A stretch of 27,749 nucleotides of DNA from CAZGHF01 sp043797305. Its GTDB lineage: Bacteria; Patescibacteriota; Minisyncoccia; UBA6257; GWB1-50-10. The DNA lies in NCBI GenBank assembly GCA_043797305.1, contig JAZDPW010000004.1:1-27749 (forward strand), in the 5' to 3' direction. Of this stretch, positions 1 through 7,292 are shown one piece after another. The notes beneath the pieces are model-generated. The model did no database searches, was not told the DNA's origin, and was given only the letters and a program-made list of their open reading frames with translations. Both the position numbers and the translations under genes were made by a program. The stretch's first letter is position 1. Every line of letters starts with the position of its first letter.

Positions 1-798
1 GCCCGGGAAAAAGGGGTTTTAACCATCGCCATCGTCACCAAGCCCTTTTCTTTCGAGGGCTCCGAGCGGGCGAGAATCGCCCAGGAAGGCCTTTCCAATA
101 TCCGTGACAAAGTTGACGCTTTGGTTGTTATCCCCAACGACCGCATTTTCGCGCTTATAAACAAGGATACTTCGGTGGCGAAAGCCTTCGGTTTTATTGA
201 CTCGGTTCTTGAGCAGGCCGTGAGAGCGGTGACGGAAATTGTGAACGCCCCGGGCATCATCAACGTTGATTTTGCCGACATTAAAGCGATCGTGAAAGAC
301 GCCGGCCCCGCCCTTATCGGCATTGGCGTTGCCTCGGGCGCCGATCGGAGCATGAGGGCGGTGGAAAACGCCGTAAATTCGCCGCTTCTTGAAACGCCGC
401 TTGACGGGGCGAAGCGCGTTCTTTTTGCCGTCGCCGGCGGCCGCGACATAAAGATGTCCGAGATTAGCGATGCGGCCAAGGCCGTCGTTTCCAATCTTGA
501 TGCAAACGCAAAAATCATCTTCGGCGCCTATTACGACCGCAGTTTGAAAGACAAGAGTTTGAAAGTAACGGTCATCGCCGCCGGTTTCAACGGGTTATTG
601 GGCGGCAGCCGGCTCGGCCGGGAATTACCCTCGCTTTTCATGAGCGAGCCGAAAACAGTTGTTGTCGGGAGCAAAGATAAAGATGAAGATATTCCGGACG
701 AGGAAGCAAAACCGGAAAAAGGGGACAAGAAAAAGAAGTCCATTACGGACAAGTCCGAATGGGACATCCCCGCCTTTCTTCGCAAAAAGAAGAGATAG
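1..798 (+). CDS. ftsZ: Cell division protein FtsZ, C-terminal part (5' end outside window)
   Basis: The reading frame is open from base 1 and ends at TAG 796-798, giving 265 visible residues. FtsZ is the tubulin-like GTPase that forms the division ring. The visible part starts near the TKPFSFEG segment and includes VIPNDR, PGIINVDFADIK, GIGVASGADR and SPLLE, all typical of the end of the GTPase domain and the C-terminal domain. The GGGTGTG nucleotide loop lies to the left of the window. After a charged, lysine-rich linker the protein ends in WDIPAFLRKKKR, the conserved C-terminal peptide that in other bacteria binds FtsA and other membrane tethers. Identification is secure; only the N-terminus is unseen. 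It is followed by a palindromic element and an accessory region. Confidence 0.97.
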   Translation, partial: AREKGVLTIAIVTKPFSFEGSERARIAQEGLSNIRDKVDALVVIPNDRIFALINKDTSVAKAFGFIDSVLEQAVRAVTEIVNAPGIINVDFADIKAIVKDAGPALIGIGVASGADRSMRAVENAVNSPLLETPLDGAKRVLFAVAGGRDIKMSEISDAAKAVVSNLDANAKIIFGAYYDRSLKDKSLKVTVIAAGFNGLLGGSRLGRELPSLFMSEPKTVVVGSKDKDEDIPDEEAKPEKGDKKKKSITDKSEWDIPAFLRKKKR

Positions 799-874
799 TA
801 AAAAAAGAAGCGATAGTAAAAAGGGAAGCGATTGTAGAAATAAGAAATAAAATATAATTTACAAAAAATTGACC

Positions 875-914
875 TTGCCTCAATTTATGTCCATATGGAC
901 CAATTTTGAGGCAA
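875..914. repeat. Palindromic element, copy 1 (GTCCATATGGAC core)
   Basis: A 40 bp inverted repeat lies between ftsZ and the PaaX-like gene. It has a perfect 12 bp palindrome GTCCATATGGAC (889-900) and outer arms TTGCCTCAA/TTGAGGCAA that pair perfectly, separated by a partly mismatched A/T spacer. It is exactly symmetric about 894.5. Its right arm overlaps the place where a -35 box for the 939 gene would lie, so an operator role is plausible. Three more copies occur at 1498, 6351 and 7174. Confidence 0.9.
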
Positions 915-926
915 ACTAAAATAAGC

Positions 927-932
927 TAAAAT
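927..932 (+). promoter_or_regulatory. Probable -10 box of a leaderless promoter for the PaaX-like gene
   Basis: TAAAAT ends 6 nt before the ATG at 939, so transcription would start at or next to the start codon. No Shine-Dalgarno sequence is present. The best upstream match, TTGAGG at 906-911, has only a 15 bp spacer and lies in the right arm of the palindrome. Confidence 0.45.
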
Positions 933-938
933 AAACTT

Positions 939-1460
939 ATGGCAAAAACTTCAAAAGATGCTCGTCGTCACATTAGAGAATTAAGTAATTTTTTCTCAGG
1001 TGTTGAAGAGGTAACTGAGGAGCTGATTGACGAGTTAATTAAAAATTACAAAAGAAAGAAGTATATAAAACAGTCGTTAAAGAGGATGATAGATCAAGGA
1101 CTAATCGTTAAAAGAAACAAAAAGTTTTCGGTTACTAAGGAAGGGAAAATTTTCTTTAGAAGATATCTCTCAGGTAGTAAAAATAATAAGAAAACCTGGG
1201 ATGGAAAGTGGTACTTTGTGATGTTTGATGTACCGGTGAAATTTGACCGCAAACGCCGTATATTGCGAAGCCTTTTAAGGGAATATATGTTTTACCCTCT
1301 TCAAAAAAGCGTGTGGGTTAGTCCGCAGCAATTGGCGGATGATTTTTGGAAAAGAATTGTGAAAAATGATTTGGATAGATATTGTAAAATTTTAAGCACG
1401 AATATTTTGGAAGGCGACGAGGAACTCAAGGAGTATTTTAAGCATTTTGTTGATTTCTGA
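939..1460 (+). CDS. Short PaaX-family transcriptional regulator with Cas2-like domain
   Basis: This 173-aa protein has an N-terminal winged-helix region (about residues 1-75, with many lysines and arginines) followed by a PaaX middle domain with a Cas2-like ferredoxin fold. The domain starts at WDGKW (87-91), then FDVP (96-99), an Arg-rich helix and LQKSVWVSP (121-129). PaaX proteins are dimeric repressors that bind palindromes. The usual length is about 300 aa; the C-terminal PaaX domain is absent here. Such short forms are often annotated as Cas2 in CPR genomes, but there is no cas gene or CRISPR array nearby, so a DNA-binding regulator is more likely. It is flanked on both sides by copies of the GTCCATATGGAC palindrome, which are candidate operators. 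Its own target genes are not known. Confidence 0.75.
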   Translation: MAKTSKDARRHIRELSNFFSGVEEVTEELIDELIKNYKRKKYIKQSLKRMIDQGLIVKRNKKFSVTKEGKIFFRRYLSGSKNNKKTWDGKWYFVMFDVPVKFDRKRRILRSLLREYMFYPLQKSVWVSPQQLADDFWKRIVKNDLDRYCKILSTNILEGDEELKEYFKHFVDF

Positions 1461-1489
1461 TTGTTGATTTCTGATTGTTAATTTCTGAT
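1448..1489 (+). repeat. Three tandem 14-bp repeats spanning a stop codon
   Basis: TGTTGATTTCTGAT occurs at 1448-1461 and 1462-1475, and with one change (G to A) at 1476-1489. The first unit encodes the last residues (VDF) and stop codon of the PaaX-like gene, so the array has grown from, or into, the gene end. Confidence 0.85.
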
Positions 1490-1497
1490 TCTTGCCT

Positions 1498-1535
1498 TGC
1501 CTCAAAATCGGTCCATATGGACCTTTTTTGAGGCA
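1498..1535. repeat. Palindromic element, copy 2 (GTCCATATGGAC core)
   Basis: TGCCTCAAAA and TTTTGAGGCA arms surround GGTCCATATGGACC (1510-1523). The element is symmetric about 1516.5. It lies 38 bp after the PaaX-like gene and upstream of the 1635 gene. Confidence 0.9.
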
Positions 1536-1575
1536 TGTCGGGGTGGGGATAAGTGTGGGTTGTTTGGGCAGATGA

Positions 1576-1605
1576 GTGTTCTAAAATTAAGTCAATAAAG
1601 AACAC
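1576..1605. repeat. Small inverted repeat upstream of the 1635 gene
   Basis: GTGTTCT (1576-1582) and AGAACAC (1599-1605) form perfect 7 bp arms around a 16 nt A/T-rich spacer, 29 bp before the next start codon. There is no following T-run. It could be an operator or a leader hairpin; the function is unknown. Confidence 0.4.
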
Positions 1606-1634
1606 CTCCGGTTTCGGGTCCAGGTTTTTAACCT

Positions 1635-2156
1635 ATGGACGAAGAAAAAACAGATTTGCCTTCGGAGGGGCACTTTCGGGGTGGTAGAAAAAAGGTTTTT
1701 TGGATTGTTTTTGGCGCCTTTTTGGCGCTTTTTATTCTCGCGGCTGCGGCTGTTGCGTGGCAGGCGTTTGATACTTGGCGCGGGCAGGAGAGCGTTGATT
1801 TGCTTTACGAAGGTTTTAAGCAAGGGCAGGAAGAGCTTTATCAGCGTCAGCTGGCTGATACTTACGGTGGCACAACCCCGCAGGAAACGTTGCGGATGTA
1901 CATTGAGGCAGTAGAAGCCGGAAATTATGAGCTGGCGAGTAAATATTTTATTGAAGAGAATAGAGAAGAAGAATTACAAAGCTTTAATAATGTTACCGAA
2001 AGCGACATAAAGAATTATTTGGAACCATTGCAGCTTGCCCTTGAAAAAGGTGAAGGCGATTACTCTCTAGATGAAAAATACTTTAGTTTCGACGGTCCTA
2101 TCTTAGTTAGTCTAACCATTTATCCTAACGGCATTTGGAAAATTGTAGAAATATGA
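1635..2156 (+). CDS. Small membrane-anchored protein, possible NTF2/DUF4878-like domain
   Basis: A 173-aa protein. Residues 1-20 are charged and probably cytoplasmic, residues 21-43 form one hydrophobic segment, and the rest should lie outside the membrane. The segment around 79-105 (PQETLRMYIEAVEAGNYELASKYF) resembles the first helices of DUF4878/NTF2-like proteins, where a tandem of helices precedes a cone-shaped sheet. This assignment rests on pattern only. The gene ends 13 bp before the large secreted-protein gene on the same strand, so the two are probably co-transcribed. No Shine-Dalgarno site is seen; AGGTTTTTAACCT just before the ATG could form a small hairpin. Function unknown. Confidence 0.7.
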   Translation: MDEEKTDLPSEGHFRGGRKKVFWIVFGAFLALFILAAAAVAWQAFDTWRGQESVDLLYEGFKQGQEELYQRQLADTYGGTTPQETLRMYIEAVEAGNYELASKYFIEENREEELQSFNNVTESDIKNYLEPLQLALEKGEGDYSLDEKYFSFDGPILVSLTIYPNGIWKIVEI

Positions 2157-2169
2157 TTTTTAAGTTTTT

Positions 2170-5100
2170 ATGTTCAAGAAACTGGTAATTTGTTTCTTGG
2201 CTCTAGTTTTGTTTCTTTTTAGTGCAAGCAAATCTTTTGCTTACAGTCCAGACACGACTCATATTGCTCTCACGCAAGAGATAGTTGAGTTTTACAATTT
2301 ACTCCACCCCGATAAAAAGATTACCCGGGAAGAAGCGGAATGGATTATTCAAGGGAGTACGGATGAGGATAGGGATATAAGAGCAATAAATCACTTTTAT
2401 GACCCGATTAATAAAATTGGATGGACCGGAAAGGGACTTAGCAGTTTTTCTGCCAGCGAGGTAAGGGGATTTACATCGGCTTTCGTTGCGCCGGAGGGGG
2501 CGGACGTAGCACCGGCTGTTCAGTGGGCGAACGACCGGAGTCTTCAAAGCCAATATTACAGTCGGTACGGCGGGGATAGAACTTGGACGCAGGCGCTCGA
2601 ATATTGGGTGGGCGGGAAAAAAGAGGACGCTTATTACACATTGGGCCACGTTCTTCATTTGGTGGAGGATATGGCTGTACCGGCCCATACCAGAGACGAC
2701 CCCCACCCGCCGATTGGTGGGGAAGAATCGTCTTATGAAGCTTATGCCGACCAAAAGTGGAACAGGAGTAGCATTAACGGGCTTGATATTCCAAATAAAC
2801 TGATTAGAAGCGGAACGGCGCTCCCCTCGGAATCTTCAATTGAGGGATACCTTAGTTCAATAGCTCTGTATTCCAATAGATATTTCTTTTCGGAGGATAC
2901 TATTAACGATACAGCTTATGAATTGAGAATCAATAAAAGTAATTGTGATAATAATTTTTGTTATGGTATTGATGACAGAGCAAAAACATTTCCCCTAGTT
3001 AAGATAAAAAAGACAAAAAATGGCTTAAAATACGAAGAAACATATCTAATTGAAGAAAGCGATCTTTATATTTTTGATACTCATTTCTCCCGTCTCTCTG
3101 AAAAAGTCGTTCTGTATGGCGCCGCCGTTATAAATCGTTTTTACGATGAGGCAAATGACTTCCTGCCATCGCGGGTGAGTAGGTTTAATGAGAAATCATT
3201 ATTAGGTAAAACATTTAGCGGCAGATTTTCTTTTATAGGCGAACTCTCTCTAGCGAAGAATAAGTTCTTGTCTTTCTTTGCAAACATAGGAGATAGTATC
3301 GCCAACATTTTCTCCGGTTCGCCGGAAATTGGGGTCATGGAATTACCGGCTGAAGATGCGGTGGGGGAAATACAAGGAGTTGAAAAATCTGATGTGATTG
3401 TTCCAAACTCTGAAGAAATATCCGCCGCCGAATTAAAAAATCGGTTGGATGACGAATACGATCGGGCAACCGAAATAAGTAAAGAAAATCTAAATGAGGA
3501 AGATGAAGGGGTTCAGGATACTATGGTGGATGAGGATGAATCCGAACAAGTTGTTTCTCTTGCCGCTACGTCCACAATCCAAGATCAGAGTCAAAATACC
3601 GGACAGTCCGAAGTGAGTTTTTGCCCATTTGGCAGTGAGACAAGAAGTCCAATAGGACAAATAAGTCCAATAATAATAAACGAGGTCGCTTGGATGGGAA
3701 CAGCAGTAAGCGCTAATGATGAATGGATAGAATTGAAGAACATATCGGGTAAAAGCTTGGACATTTCCGGTTACCAGATTTTGGACAAAACCGAGCAGAT
3801 AAAAATAGCTTTTGACGATAACACGATAATTCCAACCGGCGGATTCTACATTCTCGAGCGAACCAGCGACGAAACTTTATCTAATGTGCCAGCTGACCAA
3901 ATTTATATTGGAGCCTTGAGCAACACTAACGAAGGCTTACGTCTTTTTGATGCCCAATGTCGTTTGCTTGACCAGGCGCTTGCAAATCCGAATTGGCCAG
4001 CCGGAGACAATTCTTCAAAGGGGACAATGGAAAGGAAAAGTGACTTAGCTTGGCAGTCGAGCGCCGCTCAAGGCGGGACGCCGAAAGCCGAAAACTCGGT
4101 ACCGTCGTTGGCTACGGGTGGAGGAGGTTCCGCCGCCGCGGGTAATGGCGAGGATTCAATTCCCGAGCCAGAAAATGCCACTTCTTCCACTTCAACGGCA
4201 ACCGCGGCCAATCACATCTTAATAAGCGAAGTCCTTTACAACGCCGAAGGAAATGATGCGGGCAACGAATTTGTTGAACTTTATAATCCTATGGCTGGTG
4301 ATTTGAATCTAAACGACTGGTCCTTGCGACTTAGTTATTCTGATTCCACTTCTAGCGATTCTATTGCCTCCTTTGGTGGTAAACCGGAGGACGTGACGAT
4401 AATTAAAGCCAAAAGCTTTCTCTTGTCAGGACTTAACGGTAATGTTGCCGGCGACATAAATCGAAGCGCAACTCTACCCCAAGTTGACGGTGTTACTTAC
4501 ACAATAACTCTTTTTGATGAGAGTGACTTGGTTGTTGACGAAGTCGATTATGAATCAACGACCGCAGCGGAGAAGAGTTTAGAGCGAAAAGCGTTTGAAG
4601 ATAATATTTGTTTTTCGGCGCAAACCAGCGGTGAATTTTCAGGTAATGGTTGCGACACGAACAGTGATGATAATTTTGAAACTCGCGCTGTTTCCAAGCC
4701 GCAAAATTCTTCGAGTTTACCGGAACCCCGGGATGCTCCGACTGCGGTGGCAAATTTTAACGTAGGTTATCACTTTAGCGCGCCGACGCTTACCCTGGGT
4801 TGGGATGAGTCCCAAGATTATACCGGAACGACAACTACCGTTGCCTACGAGGTTGACGAGTTTAATACTCCCGCAAATTCAATACCATTCGATTTTGATT
4901 CTACCTCCACTGTATTGGAGCAAGTGATCGATGAAATAGGAAGAAGTTATGAATTTATGGTTAGAGCGGTTGATGCTGACGGATTAGCTTCGACTTCGAC
5001 GGTTGCGAGCACGACCGTGCCAAGTTTTGTCGATAACCTTCACTTCTACAGGGACTCGCGTGCTTTAAGCACGAACTATTTAGTTGAATTCTATTATGAT

Positions 5101-6327
5101 CAGTATCCTTTTGTGCCACAGGTATCTAGTGACGGTGACTCATGGCGGATGGTTGGCTTCTATTTAAATAAAGAAGCGGAGGAAGTTGCGGCGATTACCA
5201 ATCCGAGGAATGCCAATGACCCTAATTATCAAATAGACGGAATGATGCAGTTTGCTTACAAACGCTGTAACGGTTCGGTGCAAAATTATCTTTCGGGAGA
5301 TTACTGGGTTTTGTTGCCCGATACGGTCGGCCAGTGCCATTCCGGCGGTCCCACCAGCGGCGATTTGCATTTTGATCTTTTAGAGGACAATCATCTTTTA
5401 CTTTTGGCATCCGGTCCGATAAACGATTCAACCTTTTCGTCGTCCACCGACTATATCACCGCCGCTTACTATGATTACTCTTCTCTTGAAGGATTCAAAT
5501 TGGTCGCGGTTGATAAAACCAAATATTATTTTCAAAATTCTCCGCCGACTCATAATCCGCCGTCTCCGCCCGCCGATTTAACCGTCGATTCCTATACCAC
5601 GGATTCGTCCACATCGACGGTTCAGATTTCCTGGAACCATTCGACCGACTTGGATAGTTTAGACGGCAATATTTCTTATGAATCGAGTTGGGAGGACATC
5701 AATTGGGAGCCAATAGTTCCGGTTGGCGGCGCAAATCCCAGCAAGTTTTTTGCGGCGTTGTCCGTTGCGCTGGGCAGCACCTCGACGGTGCATATCCGGG
5801 CAGTCGACGACCTTGGCACTGTCTCGGCTGTTGCGACAACGACTTTAGTTTTGCCGGAAGCGGTTTCGAATATGACGCCAGACCCTTCAAATTCTTACTT
5901 CGCCGTTGATGAGGCCAAAATTGAAAACAGTCTGCTGAAAATAAAATGGCGGCTTATTTCGGCGCCGGACACCAATCGAGCGTTCGGTATTATTCCGTTT
6001 CTTTCGGCAAGCGGGACGCCGGCCAGTTTGGATAATTTCCGCTCGCTTCACCGAGATTACGGCGGCGTGAGCAGTTATCCGCTTACCGTTGCGCGGTTAT
6101 CCAGTCAATGCAACGCGGCAATGACGCCGATTGAAGATTACACTCTCGGTTGGCAGTACGAAACCCATTTCTCGGCGATAGGGGACATATCGGTTTCCGA
6201 CGGTCTTGTTGGACAAAATCTTGAGTTCGCTCTTTATACCCGCAACGGATCGGGCGAGCCGGTCTGCAATTTAGGCGACGCCGTAACCTCGCCTCTTTTC
6301 ACTGGTCTGTCGGCTGTTATCCAATAG
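2170..6327 (+). CDS. Very large secreted protein: phospholipase C/S1-P1-like domain, two lamin-tail domains, fibronectin-like repeats
   Basis: 1385 aa. Residues 1-24 are a signal peptide ending SKSFA. Residues 25-330 resemble zinc-dependent phospholipase C / S1-P1 nuclease folds, with candidate metal ligands His31, His75 (HFYDP) and the cluster H160, H163, D167, H173, D176 (LHLVED..VPAHTRDD). An acidic, Ser/Thr-rich linker follows (about 400-480). Two lamin-tail-like domains lie at about 498-605 (INEVAWMG, DEWIELKN) and 681-790 (ISEVLYN, NEFVELYNP). Two fibronectin-III-like segments lie at about 855-950 and 1127-1215 (APTAVANF, PPADLTV), with TSTSTV-type spacers. No C-terminal anchor is evident. 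It is probably an exported cell-surface or host-contact protein with a hydrolase head; substrate unknown. It forms a two-gene unit with 1635 and is bracketed by palindromes 2 and 3. Confidence 0.8.
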   Translation: MFKKLVICFLALVLFLFSASKSFAYSPDTTHIALTQEIVEFYNLLHPDKKITREEAEWIIQGSTDEDRDIRAINHFYDPINKIGWTGKGLSSFSASEVRGFTSAFVAPEGADVAPAVQWANDRSLQSQYYSRYGGDRTWTQALEYWVGGKKEDAYYTLGHVLHLVEDMAVPAHTRDDPHPPIGGEESSYEAYADQKWNRSSINGLDIPNKLIRSGTALPSESSIEGYLSSIALYSNRYFFSEDTINDTAYELRINKSNCDNNFCYGIDDRAKTFPLVKIKKTKNGLKYEETYLIEESDLYIFDTHFSRLSEKVVLYGAAVINRFYDEANDFLPSRVSRFNEKSLLGKTFSGRFSFIGELSLAKNKFLSFFANIGDSIANIFSGSPEIGVMELPAEDAVGEIQGVEKSDVIVPNSEEISAAELKNRLDDEYDRATEISKENLNEEDEGVQDTMVDEDESEQVVSLAATSTIQDQSQNTGQSEVSFCPFGSETRSPIGQISPIIINEVAWMGTAVSANDEWIELKNISGKSLDISGYQILDKTEQIKIAFDDNTIIPTGGFYILERTSDETLSNVPADQIYIGALSNTNEGLRLFDAQCRLLDQALANPNWPAGDNSSKGTMERKSDLAWQSSAAQGGTPKAENSVPSLATGGGGSAAAGNGEDSIPEPENATSSTSTATAANHILISEVLYNAEGNDAGNEFVELYNPMAGDLNLNDWSLRLSYSDSTSSDSIASFGGKPEDVTIIKAKSFLLSGLNGNVAGDINRSATLPQVDGVTYTITLFDESDLVVDEVDYESTTAAEKSLERKAFEDNICFSAQTSGEFSGNGCDTNSDDNFETRAVSKPQNSSSLPEPRDAPTAVANFNVGYHFSAPTLTLGWDESQDYTGTTTTVAYEVDEFNTPANSIPFDFDSTSTVLEQVIDEIGRSYEFMVRAVDADGLASTSTVASTTVPSFVDNLHFYRDSRALSTNYLVEFYYDQYPFVPQVSSDGDSWRMVGFYLNKEAEEVAAITNPRNANDPNYQIDGMMQFAYKRCNGSVQNYLSGDYWVLLPDTVGQCHSGGPTSGDLHFDLLEDNHLLLLASGPINDSTFSSSTDYITAAYYDYSSLEGFKLVAVDKTKYYFQNSPPTHNPPSPPADLTVDSYTTDSSTSTVQISWNHSTDLDSLDGNISYESSWEDINWEPIVPVGGANPSKFFAALSVALGSTSTVHIRAVDDLGTVSAVATTTLVLPEAVSNMTPDPSNSYFAVDEAKIENSLLKIKWRLISAPDTNRAFGIIPFLSASGTPASLDNFRSLHRDYGGVSSYPLTVARLSSQCNAAMTPIEDYTLGWQYETHFSAIGDISVSDGLVGQNLEFALYTRNGSGEPVCNLGDAVTSPLFTGLSAVIQ

Positions 6328-6350
6328 CTACTATATTCCCGATTTTTAGG

Positions 6351-6389
6351 TGCTTCAAAATCATGTCCATATGGACATTTTTTGAGGCA
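6351..6389. repeat. Palindromic element, copy 3 (GTCCATATGGAC core)
   Basis: The core is at 6365-6376, with left arm TGCTTCA (6351-6357) and right arm TGAGGCA (6383-6389). The arms differ at one position, giving a G-T pairing, and the left spacer is one base longer than the right. It lies 24 bp after the stop of the large secreted-protein gene. Confidence 0.88.
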
Positions 6390-6434
6390 AGGAGGGGTTG
6401 TCATGCTTTAAATTAAAGTTGTTGCAAAAATGAA

Positions 6435-6469
6435 GCGCCTCCGGACAAAACCTTCTTGTCCGGGGGCGC
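6435..6469. terminator. Strong GC hairpin, possible minus-strand terminator or structured RNA
   Basis: GCGCC-T-CCGGACAA (6435-6448) pairs with TTGTCCGG-G-GGCGC (6456-6469) across a 7 nt loop, giving 13 pairs plus one wobble. Read on the minus strand it is followed by TTCATTTTTG, as in an intrinsic terminator. On the plus strand it has no T-run. The surrounding 6390-6550 segment has no convincing gene. Confidence 0.45.
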
Positions 6470-6553
6470 GGGTGCTCTTGCCGCGCGAGATGCACGGCTT
6501 ACTTCTAGTCGATGCTGCCGGAGGCCTCGGCGACCGGAATTATCAACACCTAT

Positions 6554-6587
6554 TTGACGCTTCAGTTATTTTTGGTTATTGTATAAA
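6554..6587 (+). promoter_or_regulatory. Candidate promoter of the first GC-rich cassette
   Basis: TTGACG (6554-6559) is followed 17 bp later by TATTGT (6577-6582), overlapping TATAAA at 6582-6587. Transcription would start near 6590, upstream of a short leader ORF and a strong ribosome binding site. The two overlapping -10 choices make the exact start uncertain. Confidence 0.45.
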
Positions 6588-6621
6588 AAGAACCCCCAAA
6601 CCGTATAGGAGTAAGTTGCTT

Positions 6622-6678
6622 ATGAGAGCAGTGAGCACAAAAATCGTGGTGTTCAGCGCTAACTTCTGGTGGGCGTAG
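6622..6678 (+). CDS. Possible 18-residue leader peptide with tandem tryptophans
   Basis: TAGGAG (6606-6611) lies 10 nt before ATG 6622. The frame encodes MRAVSTKIVVFSANFWWA and stops at TAG 6676-6678. The stop overlaps the AGGAGGG (6677-6683) that precedes the ATG at 6686. Position, size and the Trp-Trp near the end recall attenuation leader peptides, but no alternative terminator/antiterminator pair was found in the following bases. The longer in-frame ORF from 6430 runs through the GC hairpin and is not favoured. Confidence 0.35.
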   Translation: MRAVSTKIVVFSANFWWA

Positions 6679-6754
6679 GAGGGAAATGGAACCAACTCTT
6701 TGTCAGAGTAGGCCCCCAACCCCCCCGTACGTTCCTTCAATCCAGGAGGATGGC

Positions 6755-7096
6755 ATGAACTCAGGCGAGGCGCACAGAGCGGCGTTGGCGAAGAGGATGC
6801 ATGACGATCTGGGCAGTTTCGTGCTCATCGATCCTCAAGCGGTCTTCGCGAGGCGCGAAAAGGTGATCGAGACCATCGGTCCGGTGAAGGCCATCGGTGA
6901 CCAGGCCAGCCATCTCGCTGCCCGGATCGAGGGAGCCAATCGACCCAACAAGCTCGTGAAGTCGATTGGCGTCCTGAGGCGTCACCTCAAGGACGTGTCG
7001 ATGGGAACGACTTCGTCTTCCTCTCAGCGCCAGTCACACCGGAGAGGGACGTCGCGAATCCCGCCTCATCAGCAACAATTCATGGCCCACTCGTAG
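6755..7096 (+). CDS. Hypothetical protein of a GC-rich, Shine-Dalgarno-led cassette
   Basis: 113 aa from ATG 6755, chosen because AGGAGG (6744-6749) sits 5 nt upstream; an in-frame ATG at 6686 has AGGAGG only 3 nt away and would add 23 residues, many of them prolines. The protein begins MNSGEAHRAALAKRMHDDLG, has an amphipathic, basic middle, and ends in a Ser/Gln/His-rich tail. No known domain, signal peptide or membrane segment is recognised. Codon choice (CTC, GTC, GTG, CGC) and the strong ribosome binding site differ from the native genes around it. It is followed by a classic terminator, so it is a self-contained transcription unit. Confidence 0.55.
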   Translation: MNSGEAHRAALAKRMHDDLGSFVLIDPQAVFARREKVIETIGPVKAIGDQASHLAARIEGANRPNKLVKSIGVLRRHLKDVSMGTTSSSSQRQSHRRGTSRIPPHQQQFMAHS

Positions 7097-7114
7097 AGTC
7101 GGGCCGAAGCGGAG

Positions 7115-7160
7115 CGAAACTCGCCCCCCTCGGGAAACCGTCGGGGGCGCTTCGTTTTTT
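7115..7160 (+). terminator. Intrinsic terminator of the 6755 gene
   Basis: CGCCCCC (7122-7128) pairs with GGGGGCG (7143-7149), with an inner CGG-GAAA-CCG tetraloop helix (7131-7140) and outer CGAA/TTCG. Six Ts follow at 7155-7160. Confidence 0.88.
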
Positions 7161-7173
7161 GGATAATTTTAGT

Positions 7174-7213
7174 TGCTTCAAAAACACGTCCATATGGACA
7201 TGATTTTGAAGCA
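7174..7213. repeat. Palindromic element, copy 4 (GTCCATATGGAC core)
   Basis: The core is at 7188-7199, with arms TGCTTCA (7174-7180) and TGAAGCA (7207-7213), exactly symmetric about 7193.5. Compared with copies 1 and 2, both arms have changed together (CC/GG to CT/AG), so symmetry has been kept. It precedes trmH by 79 bp. Confidence 0.9.
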
Positions 7214-7292
7214 GGGGGTGGAAAAATAGAAAAGCGGGATGTAATAGAATAGATAGAAAGAAGATAAGTAGAAAGAAAAGCGGGTAGAATTT

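Noticed and set aside
939..1460. CRISPR-associated Cas2 gene
   Set aside because: The Cas2-like fold is preceded by a winged-helix domain and carries PaaX signatures (WDGKW, FDVP, VWVSP). No cas1, other cas gene or repeat-spacer array is nearby.
6430..6678. 82-aa ORF starting at 6430
   Set aside because: Its first half runs through a strong GC hairpin with no ribosome binding site; only the last 18 codons, with TAGGAG upstream, are plausible.
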